Positions 1 through 11,000 of a stretch of 64,000 nucleotides of DNA are shown piece after piece. Origin of the DNA: Hydractinia symbiolongicarpus (taxonomy: Eukaryota > Cnidaria > Hydrozoa > Anthoathecata > Hydractiniidae); contig NC_079882.1 in the NCBI RefSeq assembly GCF_029227915.1, positions 13,292,501 to 13,356,500 on the forward strand, in the 5' to 3' direction. A model generated the notes under the pieces. The model was not told where the DNA came from. It did not search any database and saw only the letters and a program-made list of their open reading frames with translations. A program made the position numbers and the translations under genes. Every line of letters begins with the position of its first letter. Positions within the stretch are counted from its first letter, which is position 1.

Positions 1-115
1 TCCTTCTAAAATTAATGGTGTTAAGATGCCAAGTGGGTCAAATATTGAACTTGTTAAACTTAATATACCTCTTAGTTTAGGTGATGGCTTGTTGACAAAT
101 TTGAATGTGAAATAG

Positions 116-905
116 TCAGTATTCGAATTTGTTTAGATCTAGATTGACGTTGATTACGATTTCGGTATTTGGAAAACACCGAATTTCACAAGAATTTGAA
201 AGCCATTTTGTTAAACGAAAGCCACAACTTTTCAATGCTTTTGTCACGGCTTCGTCTACCGTTTTCATGGAGTCCAGATAATCATCCATGAAAAACTTTA
301 TCGTGATAGCGTCTACGATTTTGCGATCGTGATCGATACTAGTTTGTCGAAGAGCGTAAATCACGCAACAAGGTGAGTCTACTTTACCAAATAAATGTAC
401 TTCCATGGCAAAAAGTCATCAATATTGTTGCCGGTGTTTTCTCTCCAAACAAAACAAAGAATGTCTTGTTCTATCCTTGATACTTTGACCTGATAAAACA
501 TTTTTTCAATGTCAGCCATAATTGCGTAAAGATTGGTACGGAATGTGAGTACAGATACTAGGTTGTCCAGCAAGTCTGGGCCGGGCAACAAGATGTCGTT
601 TAATGAAATACCTTTGCTGCTGCGTCAAAGACTACACAAACTTTTCCAGGCTTGTTAGGATGGACAACACCATGATGTGGTATGTAGTTGGTGATATCGG
701 ATATTTGGTCTTAAAAAGTCTGAAAGCTTTCTCGCATGTGCAAGAGCGATATATTCCTTGACTTGTAACCTGTAATTTTCTGTTAAATTGGTTGCTTGCT
801 CAATTTTCTTTCGTTAGATTTCAGACGTTTGACTGCTAATTCCCTGTTGTATGGTAATTTTGGTTTCTCATCTTTCCACAATAAACCTACTTCAAAATGA
901 CCGTC
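116..905 (-). pseudogene. BEL/Pao reverse transcriptase remnant
   Basis: In order (leftward): WKDEKPKLPYNRELAVKRLK near 860, [20 protein letters not shown] near 640, LLPGPDLLDNL near 560, motif A as MADIEKMFYQVKV near 500, and the catalytic FMDDYLDSM box near 280. At least one frameshift near 600 and stops between these blocks. The fingers/palm order is typical of the Pao reverse transcriptase. Confidence 0.85.
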
Positions 906-1277
906 TTTCATTTCCGAGGTCGATTTAAGTATGTGTAACGCATGTTTTCCGCCTTTCGTTAGTAGGTCTGGGTGGAGTGGAGGCTTTGTTCCATATTATA
1001 TGACTCGATTCCCCAAAATCTTTCTACTGCTTTAGTGAGATCATATATCAGTTTCTAATCGATTAATATTGGTAAATATGTTTTTATACTTCCCACTAAA
1101 TAGGATCCAACCAAGTTGCGTTTTAACAGCTACTGGTTCGTTGTGTTTTCCAAGTTGATAATCGTGTTGAATATGAAGTGATGGTGTATCGATTCCAATA
1201 AGTACTGTTACTCTGTCGTTGTTGAAGGTTGGTATATCGATGTCTCTTGAATGAACATATTTTTCTTTTAAATTTGT

Positions 1278-1530
1278 GATGTTTCGTTTTTAAGTAGGAG
1301 TGTTAAGATCTGGTACAACCCATGCTTTTTCGATTCTGATTTCTTCTTTCAGATTGGTAGGGTGAACATCAAATGATACCATTTTTGATTTAAATGTCTC
1401 TGAATTCGATAGGATCCTTGATACTCTCAACGATTGCTCCTTCTCACCTAATCCGAGTTTCCGTGCTGTTTCTTCGCAAATTAAGGTGCTATCTGACCCA
1501 CTATCTAAAATAGGGTTGGTTGTTACTGAT
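1278..1530 (-). pseudogene. BEL/Pao aspartic protease (A17-like) remnant
   Basis: Antisense translation gives LDSGSDSTLICEETARKLGL, carrying the DSG active-site triad of the retroelement protease, and then FKSKMVSFDVHP and IEKAWVVPDL. A stop at about 1295 and frame changes show decay. Confidence 0.75.
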
Positions 1531-1640
1531 TTGTTGTTATGAGTTACGGTAACCGGGATAACTTGAAGATAGGTGCGATAGGTACGAGATCGGGTGATTC
1601 TTCCCTCAGATTCATTCTTTGTATCTTCATTTTCATTTTG

Positions 1641-1853
1641 TTATGACGGTCCTAAATGCAGCAGGGTGTGGTGACGTTTTCCACATTTATCTTCTCGACA
1701 CCTCAGTCCCTTTTCGAAAACAAACTTCCTACGATTTGCCACCTGTTTTGATTCGAATTCTCTGCATTTAAAAACAAAATGATTTCCTGAACAAATCCAA
1801 CACTTCGTACTGCGTTCACTACCTGCACCTGTTGCAAATGTTCTCCTTTCCAT
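1641..1853 (-). pseudogene. BEL/Pao gag zinc knuckle segment
   Basis: A 70-codon frame containing CWICSGNHFVFKC, a CCHC-type knuckle, followed by a second Cys/His group (CREDKCGKRHHTLLH). Such double motifs bind nucleic acid at the end of Pao gag. Confidence 0.8.
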
Positions 1854-1866
1854 TTTTAATCTTATT

Positions 1867-2367
1867 CTATTCCTGATCTGCGATTAAATTTGCTATTGGA
1901 TTGAATTGCTCTAATAACTTCCAACTCAACCATTTCTCAAAATCAATCAAATTAATGCTATTCTCACTCGTAATTTTGTCTTTCGAAAATTTGTAAAACT
2001 GATTGCGAAAGTAGTGAGGTAATCTAGCTACAGCCTTTGCTAGATTCTCAGTTGAATTAATAGCAGATTTGTAGCCCATAGAGATTAGCCAAGTATTATT
2101 AGAATTAAGAAGCTGCTGATATCGACGGAGAGATATTCTGTCGCGAGGTGGTGTTTGAGGAAGATCGAGAACGTTTTTTAATTTAAAATAAGATACAACA
2201 ACAGGATTGCCGAAGTCACGTTTCAATGCTTTTAATGTAGATGCGTAAAATATCCCACTTGCACCAATCGATAACACCATCTTCTTTGCCTCACCGTCTA
2301 ATACACTTATCAACCTCTCCATCCTTGTGTTATCGTCAAAGGAAACCTTCAAGTGTGCTCTGGCCAT
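1867..2367 (-). pseudogene. BEL/Pao gag core (DUF1759-like)
   Basis: A 166-codon frame with the pattern typical of Pao gag: MERLISVLDGEAKKMVLSI, then LKALKRDFGNPVVV, then ISLRRYQQLLN. This domain forms the retroelement particle. It is followed within 14 nt, in another frame, by the zinc knuckle. It lacks its true N-terminus, which should fuse to the coiled coil upstream. Confidence 0.8.
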
Positions 2368-2961
2368 TTATTAGGTGAACCATCAAACCTAAACAGATCA
2401 ATAACTGGTAGATTCCTTGATTCATACTCACGGCGAAGTACTCTAGCTGTAGTTATCGCACTTGCATGTTCTATAATGGTTTCTTGTCCTTCAATAAGAT
2501 CGCCAATAAATTTATTAATCGGTTGATATCGAGAATTATCGATATTTTCCGGATTATTGAAGACATTGTTTTCGACATCTTTTAGTTCTGAACGGTTAGT
2601 TTGAGATTTATCCTGATTTAAATGTGGAAGTGCTTTAGTCTGATCTTTATATGGATGTTGATTGACTGACGAAGATGCATCAGACGGTACATCATCGATG
2701 TTGAAGAAGTGACGGCTTTTTGTTGAATGGTTTGATGAATACGTAGAATGTGGTTTAGAATAATGTTTGTTGATGTCACTAGGGATAACGAAAGTAGTGT
2801 CGTTTTAAGGATGTTGTAGAGATGATAAGTCTATCTGGGATGAAATATTTCTCTCTTCTCTGTCAATTCTGCTATCTAATATTGGAAGGTTTTCGGTGGT
2901 TGGTACCTAATAAGACAAGCTTTTCCTCTCTCTAAATATTAATGGCTGTGTAATTTGCGAT

Positions 2962-3729
2962 CTAACGGACATCTTCTGAAGCAACATGTTCTTCTATTAT
3001 ACTCTCTCTTAATCTGGCAATTTCAGCTTTATCTTTCACTACGTTCAACCTTTCTACTATTTCGTCTCTCTCTAGCATTTTCTTTTGTTCCAATATTTTA
3101 AGCTCTATCTCTCTCTTCCGTTCTAATAAATTTAATTCCCTTTTAAGCTTTTCCTCCGCAAGTTTCGCCTCTAACTGAGCCTGAGCAGATTCAGTCTTCC
3201 TCTCTAGGGGCAAGTTCAAAGATGATGTCGATTGGGACTTACTATGATGGCTTTTTTGACTGTTGTGAGAAGAGTGATAATATAAACTGGAATGTCTGGA
3301 AGATCTAGAGTGATCTGGAGGTGGTCAATGCGACGATGAGCGGTGACGTGAGTCCTGACTTATGGCATTATTAATTTCTAAATTATCATCAGCGTTAGAA
3401 TGTTTAAAATTTCCTCACAAACAGATTTTATTTTGGTCGATTTTTATTTTTTGCTCTATTAAAAGTTGGTTAGCAGCCTCACTCTCCTCCGCGGAGACCA
3501 GATTATTATGCTCAAAAGTTATATTTTCAACTATTCCGAGTGTCTCGTTAAGTTTATTTGACATGTTAACTATCTCTGAATCTTTATTTTGCTCTGTTTG
3601 AAAGAGTGATAAACGATTAATTATTTTAGTTATAATGCCAATATGACCACTTCGACTAGTCCTTAGAGAATTTACTTTTTCATTTAAAACTCCGGTTGAG
3701 TTAACAGTAGCTCTAACTCGTTTATGCAT
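2962..3729 (-). pseudogene. BEL/Pao gag N-terminal and coiled-coil region, broken
   Basis: Two antisense reading frames: 3729-3415, a Leu/Asn-rich helical segment, and 3219-2962, a strongly charged coiled coil (EAKLAEEKLKRELNLLERKR). In this clade such a helical N-terminal part precedes the DUF1759 core. The frames do not join, so the gene is disrupted. Function as gag is inferred from position. Confidence 0.6.
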
Positions 3730-3868
3730 TATGTGTAGTGATTACGTTTAATCAACTGCTAATGTTTCTATCTATCTGCTACTAATGATTTTTCTAACAC
3801 TAATGATCCATACTGATAAAGTGGTTAAAACAGATTAAATGATAAGATACGAAACATCCAGCCGGGAC

Positions 3869-4506
3869 TGTGATAAATTTGTTAAGTGAAAGTTTACGGT
3901 AAAATAATAAATAAAAATGGGTAAATTATCGTGATGCGATGTAGATCGGTTCGACTAATATGAAATGTTTTGTGCGCGGACAGTACACAAGAAAGCAGAC
4001 GCATGTGAACACAGGGGGCAGTAGAATAAAATACTGTACATCGGTCGGTCAAGTACAATAAGATGATGACGTTTCATAGCTTAAATACGGACAGATAAAA
4101 TACAAAGATGCAAGAAGATAAACACAACATAAATAAATACAAATATAGCCTGTGTCGATAGACAATATATTACACGTACAAAATAAAACATGAAACACTA
4201 ACTATTGCGTCGTTTGCTGCGCTTGAATCCTTTTTGCTGCTTAAAGAAACTCTTTATGTTAAGATTTCAACCAAGAACTACGATATTTTCAATTCTCACC
4301 CTTACCACACGCTTGTCCTATTCGTACGGAGATTAGAAGCAATATGAAAAGTGCGCGAAAAAACTATAAAAATCCAATGTGACGTAACGGGTCTCCATGT
4401 CCGAGACGGATCTTCATCGTTTATGTTCAAAAGATAAACAAAGTCTTTCTAATTGTCTCTCTGCACAATGACCATTTGGTATTAATTGGAGGAATCAGTG
4501 ATAACA
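3869..4506 (-). repeat. Probable 5' LTR of the BEL/Pao element
   Basis: In element orientation the segment starts TGTTATCA and ends TTATCACA, the TGT...ACA ends usual for this clade, and is about 638 bp long. It abuts the Harbinger remnant on one side and the gag leader on the other. The second LTR is outside the window, so the borders rest on terminal bases and on the break in the Harbinger sequence. A TGG 8-9 nt inside could start a primer binding site, but I do not recognise the tRNA. Confidence 0.6.
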
Positions 4507-4798
4507 AATGCTCAGACCAGGTTGTGACATGCGAAATTGTTTAAAAAAGTACTCATGGTCAAACAACTTTTTTTCTTGAATGAGCACGATATTCACCTTT
4601 AAAAGTACGTTCGGAAAATATTTTACAAACCCTACATCGCTTGCTTTGACTTGCTCTAGATAATCTTCTTTGCAGCAAAATCAGTAAAAGCAAGCGTCTA
4701 TTTATTGCAGCCATTTTTATTTTCGATTTTGTTTTCTGATTTTGCCGCGTTGTGAAAATGCCGGTAGAAATAATTTCATGAAAATTTTCCCTGTTCAC
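4507..4798 (-). pseudogene. Harbinger/HARBI1-type transposase N-terminal fragment
   Basis: Antisense frame 4798-4559 encodes an Arg-rich segment and FSERTFKGEYRAHSR, resembling the region ahead of the FDHEYFFRYFRM block of HARBI1-like nucleases. That next block follows in a shifted frame between 4558 and 4507, where homology stops exactly at the LTR border. The rest of the transposase must lie beyond the retrotransposon or be lost. Assignment is by motif memory. Confidence 0.6.
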
Positions 4799-4939
4799 GG
4801 AAAATTTACACTTGTTATTAGAGATAAGTTTCTTTACAAGTATGGTGTCTTTTATTGACTTTGCATTTAAAATTTTAAATCAAGTTTAAATTTTTAGGGG
4901 AATTCAATCTTTATGTCATAGAATGCTATTTATATTTAG

Positions 4940-5028
4940 AATTGTTGATGGATTGGCAATTTTCAAATGGTGGTTAAAGTACAAGGTTGAGGAGCTAAAT
5001 AACCTTAGAAGAATATCAAAAGATCAAG
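4940..5028 (+). CDS. BLTP1: BLTP1 exon 1 of the window
   Basis: An 89-nt exon preceded by TTTAG and followed by GTAAAA. It encodes IVDGLAIFKWWLKYK, matching the N-terminal stretch that follows the membrane anchor. It starts with the last base of a codon and ends in phase 1, so at least one exon lies upstream, outside the window or hidden by the retrotransposon. Confidence 0.82.
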
Positions 5029-8000
5029 GTAAAAATTGTTTTGGTAATTTGTATTTACCATATTTCTATTATATTTTAGAAACTGTGACGTCAGACAGTC
5101 AGATAATTATTATTCGTTGATTTAACGTCATATACAACGATATCCATATGCTACAGCTTTAATTTTTTCTCCCCAAGTTTTGTTTCCAAAATACCTGCGG
5201 TTCTTTTTTTTACAACGGGCTGTGTATGTTCCAGGCACTACAAGTCCATCTTTCAATTTTTTGTGACCAGTTGATCCGGTTGACGTCACAGAAGAGGAGA
5301 GGTGCATGGAAGACGTAAAACTTCTGTTAGATGAAGATGATGATGAAACAGATAAAGTTAACATCTGATATAAATCTTAAATAAAACTAATTTGAATAAT
5401 AGATATTGTTTTTGTTTTTAAAATTCTATTATTTATTTAGCCTCCTTCCTTTATTTAGCCCCCCCCCCCTTCTATTAAAACCTCCAGAATTTAATAAGCC
5501 CCTGGGGGCTAAAAAGAGGAATTACGGTACTCATACAACCATTAAATATTGTTTTGAAAATGTAACTTTTTCTATTAACCCACATTTAGATCTTTTTGAG
5601 GTATCAAAGTGCAGGTGGATATTACAGCTGAATGGATTCGAATTTCATCTCTTTAACAGGTGCACATTAATTTGAAGAAAAGAAAAAATATATTCACTAG
5701 ATTGTATTAGCTTCAATGTGTGACTGATAAACTGAAAATTTAAAAATCTTTTTTTACATTTTAATGTTGCTAATCTGATTGTTTTTCTCACATGTTATCA
5801 ACACGTTGTCCCTACATTGTAATCATCAAAATTGCTTTTAATGTTTTCTGCACATGTTTCTTTGTCAAAAAAAGATAAATTTATTGTCATCTCTGAAAAT
5901 AACTAAACATAGCAACTCAAGAATTTAATGTTAGTAAATGGTTTGTGAGTATCAACTGTTTGCTGTTTAACTTTATTTGATATTTTAACGGCGTTAATAC
6001 CATGTTATAACGCTGACTGTAAAAAGTATACCAGTGCTTAAGTTCATCTTGCTTACTTCAAACTGATTGGCTCATCATTTAGAAGCGTTATAACGCCAGA
6101 TTTCACAAAATTTTGAACGTAGAAAACTTTCGAACGTTGCTCAGACAGATTTTTCAAAACTGTGACTTCTAACCGTTATAACGCGTTAAAACGCTTCTTT
6201 ACAGCGAACGTCGATCATTGAAGCTTTATCCTGTTTTCATGATTTTTAAACAATCTACCGCGATTTTTATGATTTCTACGATCCCGTTTTTATGATTGTT
6301 AAGCGATCTATGGCGATCTTTTTCGATTTCTACGATCCTGTTTTCATGATTTTTAAACGATCTACCCCGATCTTTTTCGATTTCTAAGATCCTGTTTTCA
6401 TGATTTTTGAACGATCTACAGTGATCTTTTGATTTTTACGATCCTGTTTTCATGATTTTTTAACGATCTATGGCGATCTTTTTGCTTTCTACGATCCTGT
6501 TTTTATGATTTTTAAACAATTTACGGCGACCTTTTCACTTTTTACGATCCTGTTTTCATCTTACGATATGTCAAACGGGGTTTTGACAAGATCGTTATCG
6601 ACGAAATGAAACATATGCAGCTACTATGATTTAAAACACTTGTTCTAAAACATAGTAAATGGAACCATGACACGTTGTTGTAAATAAACTTTTTTTATAA
6701 CAACGTAATATAATCGCACGCTGGATGACACTGACGACAATGTCGTAAGTTGGAAAGAAAATAAATGAATAATAAAATTTCTGATCTAAAGTTTACTTTT
6801 TAAACTCGTTGAACGGGAAGTCAAGTTATTGTTTCATGATCGAATTTTGTCTAACGGGTTTCGAAAGTAGGGCAGCGTTATAATGCTGCTAAAAATAAAA
6901 CACGGGTAGTGTTATTAACGCGTTATAATGCTGGTTGTTTTAACGCCTCTTAACGCTTTAAAAATGAAGATCAAAGTTTTAAATTAACGCTAAAGTGGAA
7001 GCGTTATTACGGTGTTATAACATCATTTTAACAGCGTTATAATAATTAAACGGTCGAAAAATGAAAACCATGTCACAATTATGATAAGATTAAATCATGA
7101 TTGATTTTACTAAGGAAGGTGGTTAGTCTGTTATGACTAATTAAAATTGAATGTTATAAAGTAAAATTATACAAAACCTAAATTAAAAATATATTTTTGC
7201 ACAGATCCTACATTTACATTGGAGATAAGAATATCCTTTTAAATCTATACAGAACTAGATCAAAAACTCATTTCTTCTGGAAGGAAATGCCATAATTGCT
7301 AGGCTACATATCCAAATGTTATACCCCTATTTTGTGACATGTGTTTAAGATCTAACTTAACCACTTGATGACCCTAATTGTACCCAGTGTTATTTCTAAC
7401 CTGGAACACACATTCCATCTAAGAAGGATTCAATTTCCATTTTGTTTTGTAGACCTCTGTTAGTAACTGTCTACCATTTTTCACATAAATACCTTCCATA
7501 GAAGAAAATGATTCTACTTCAGACTGAAAGGTGCCCCTTTCAAGACTCTATCTACCTTTGCAATAGATTTTCTGTTATTGAATCCCCAGACTCAAGGACA
7601 GTAATTAAATTCAGACGCTATAATGTCATATATAATACATTTCTGTTTTTATCGTCAACAATCCAGGAAATTCTTTTCAGGACATTACATTTGCAGCTAC
7701 CTTTAACACAGTGAGTTGATGTGTTCTGCACAAGTTAACTAACTGTCAAATTTAATACCTAGAAGCTTCGCACATTTAATGCAGTTAAAATTTCTCTATT
7801 CAAAATTAAATTTGGACTTTATGGCTTCCCAAATATTATAAAATTGCAAGCCATTTTTGGAAAACCATAAAGCTGCTGACCTATAAAGTTGTATTAACAT
7901 ATATTTCACCTCTAATTACAACTAAATGTCAGAGTAGTAAGTATTCATGTCATCTGGAAAAAGATAATCATTTAGACAGTAGTGGTCATAAAATTGACCC

Positions 8001-11000
8001 TTGTGGTACACCAGAGACCATCTTCTTCCAGAAACTCATTAACACCTACTCTCTGAAAGCACTATTTCAATAAGTTCCAAAAGAGATAAGTGCACTAAAA
8101 GAGAACCTATAAGAATGAAGCTTAGCAATAAGCAGTCTATGATTATTGCAGTCAGCAACACGTTTTGGAATATGACCTTTTTCGAAGAAAGTTTATTAGA
8201 TTTATAGGGGCATGTTCACTACTGCAACCTTTCCTAAAACCAGATAGAATGGGGGACATTTTTCCCTCCATGAACTCACTAATCTGTTAAACTGATATAA
8301 TAGTGACTAGGTTACTGCTCAACAAAAACATTTGCATGAGCCTTGATAAGATCTGCAGGTATGTCTTCCTCTGGACAGGCCTTGTCACTCTTTAAAGATC
8401 TGATACAACCCTTTACGTTTTCTACTGAAGCATGACAAAATTTCATTTTCGTCAATGCCAGCATTTGGAATGATCTTTGCCTTGATATTATTTATGCTTG
8501 GGTGTCTTTGAAACTTGAAATAATAGCATCAATCTTGGTACAACAACAATCACTTGCTGTTTCTAGATTATTTTCAGGGGTGTCGTTTATATTGAGTGAC
8601 TTCGTGATTTTCACGAAATAATCATTCATGATAGAATTTCACTTTTATTTCACAAAACAGCGTCCTTTTCGACTCATAAAGTTATCTTTTGCTCGATTGC
8701 TTTCTAAGAGAAATTTGGCTTAATGATTTTCCCAAATGCATTGTTGTCTTGAATTTTCTAGACCTTTAGTTTTTTTTTTCTGGTTTTTGTCATTATTTTT
8801 TTTTTTTTGTAATCTTTTCGTAAGAAGTAGTGCATAATTGTTTCTAACGATCTTTTGTTTTAGTGGCATATGTTTTTTAACTGTTTTCTTGAAAGCCGCA
8901 TCTAGGTTTGCAAAGTTCATTAATTCTAACTCAATTGATTCTTAGAATGCAGATTTATTAAAATTTTTCATAGATTTTTCATAGTTTTGTACTTTATTAT
9001 GAGGAGTGTGTTATAAGTTTGTGCCAATCAGACCTGTTACTAAACCTTGCCTTGTCTTGTCAGAAACCTATATATGGTCTATACAGCATGGGTTCACAAG
9101 ATATTTCTAAAAAGTTAATGATTTAATTAAGTTTGCTAGGTTATAGTGTGTTTTTAAGGTTGATAAATTTCGGTTCGGTTCACAGCTTTTGAAGTCAAGT
9201 ATAAGTCACTTTTGTCCTCCACTAATAACTTCAATACCCATTATTTCTACATCACTGACGGTAAAGTTTTAGTATCACTATTTGATTAACATACAAGACC
9301 TATCCATCTTCATTCTTGTTTCGGTCTCTTTCATAGGAATGTTTAAAACCATTCAATACAATCGGTAAGGGATTGATCAAGTTTTGATTCACATATCAAC
9401 AGAATTAATCCTTGACAGTCTCCTGGAAACTTTGCTTCCATGTAAATTTATGTTTATATGCCCATAACGTGGGGTGCAATTTATGTTGGATTTATGTTTG
9501 ATAAAGTGTTAAAACATTTTCTACAATCTTTCCACGAATGCTGTGCTCAAGCCATCAACACTTTTCAATAGATCTGATGATGTTGCGAGGACAGGTTTTA
9601 GTTCCTCTTTTACTACTATTGTTAAGATATACGTCAGGATTTATGTCCTGGTGTGTTTATTGCACATTGTTTTCAATTTTTTTTTTACATTATTTTATTC
9701 CTGCATATTTATCATTTCTGTCGATTATACTGGAGACAATAATTTTAGTTCTGTAACTCGCAGACATGACAAGATCAGTGATGTCTTCAGAAATTTTAGA
9801 GGGTGTTTTATTTAATAGCTAGCTCGTTAGTGCATACGTGGAGAGTTATCTGCTTGTGTTTAAATCAAGAAAAGGTTTTATGTATGTTTTCATGCATTAC
9901 ACTTTGGCGCCAGAAATAATTTCATTGAGACTTTTGAGCATCCTTTAGGGTTTTGTGTAGGGTTTGACTATTTACCTTTTTCAGTAAACTGCTACCAATA
10001 ATGAAAATGTCTGGTTTCCTCTGATGGTCAGTAGAAACATGTCAGTAATCAGCTAATGTTTCAAGGCAATGTTTTGGCCTTAATGTTTTCTCTCGATTCT
10101 CATTCAAAAGGCGAAAGTGTTCATTTAAGCTTCTTTTCTTTTTTAATGGGTTTTTGGTTGCGTGTTCTCGCACTTTTGTGTTTTTTAAGAAAAATAATGA
10201 TGTATTTAAACAATCAATACTTTATATTTTTTCTTTCTTTGGCAAACGTCTTGCCGAATGTCACTTTCTCATGAAATTCTAATGTGCTTGTTGATGTGAG
10301 AAGAATTTTGATGGTTTATGCAACAATGATTTTGGTGTTTCTCAAAAAAAATAACTAGAACATCCTAAAAACTTGTTTGCAAAATCAAAGAATGTCAAAG
10401 TCGGAACATGAGAACAAAGAGCTACAAGCTGAGAAAGAATAAAATATCGTCCAATGGCACATTTTTGATTTCTTTGAATTTATTATTATCTGTAACTGCT
10501 ATTTTCTTATCCAAACAATCAATCTTACATTCCTTTTTGGGTTTGGAAAGATGTAAAATTGTATCAGTAGCTTGGCTTACATTTTGTGCATCTGCCATCT
10601 AGGAATGGAACAGACCAAGTTTGGAAGTGAGTGTTTATAGGGCAAGCATACTGATACAAAAAAAAATTTAGATTAGTCGATTAATTAGTTGTTCTACGGG
10701 CGAAGTCAATAGTAGCTTACGGTCGGTCGGCAAAATAAAATTAATTTTATCGAGAATGTATGATCGAAAAATAACAGGGGAGGGTGTTACGACAACCGTT
10801 TTTCTATGTATTTTTTGCATAATGCATGCAGTTTATATTTTTTGGTTGCAAAGGAAAAATAATAATAATTTGTCTCACGAAAAAATATGTAACTAGTTCT
10901 CAAGGTGGAAAGACAAAAAATAGTTGCATGCTCAAAAATTGTTTTTAAAGGTTACTCAGCAAGAATTTTTGTTGTGTTGTTTTGAAAGTTATACAGCAAG

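Larger units (their letters stand above)
1..4506 (-). mobile_element. BEL/Pao LTR retrotransposon, antisense to BLTP1, truncated by the window start
   Basis: Reading leftward the order is LTR, gag with a coiled coil, DUF1759-type gag core, zinc knuckle, A17-type aspartic protease, then reverse transcriptase. That is the BEL/Pao order. RNase H, integrase and the second LTR would lie beyond base 1. Frames are broken in many places (between 1853 and 1867, around 590 and within gag), so this copy is inactive. It sits in the intron upstream of BLTP1 exon 1 of the window, opposite to the gene. Confidence 0.88.

Noticed and set aside
3850-3870. tRNA primer binding site next to the LTR
   Set aside because: Only a TGG is present; the following bases fit no tRNA end that I can name.
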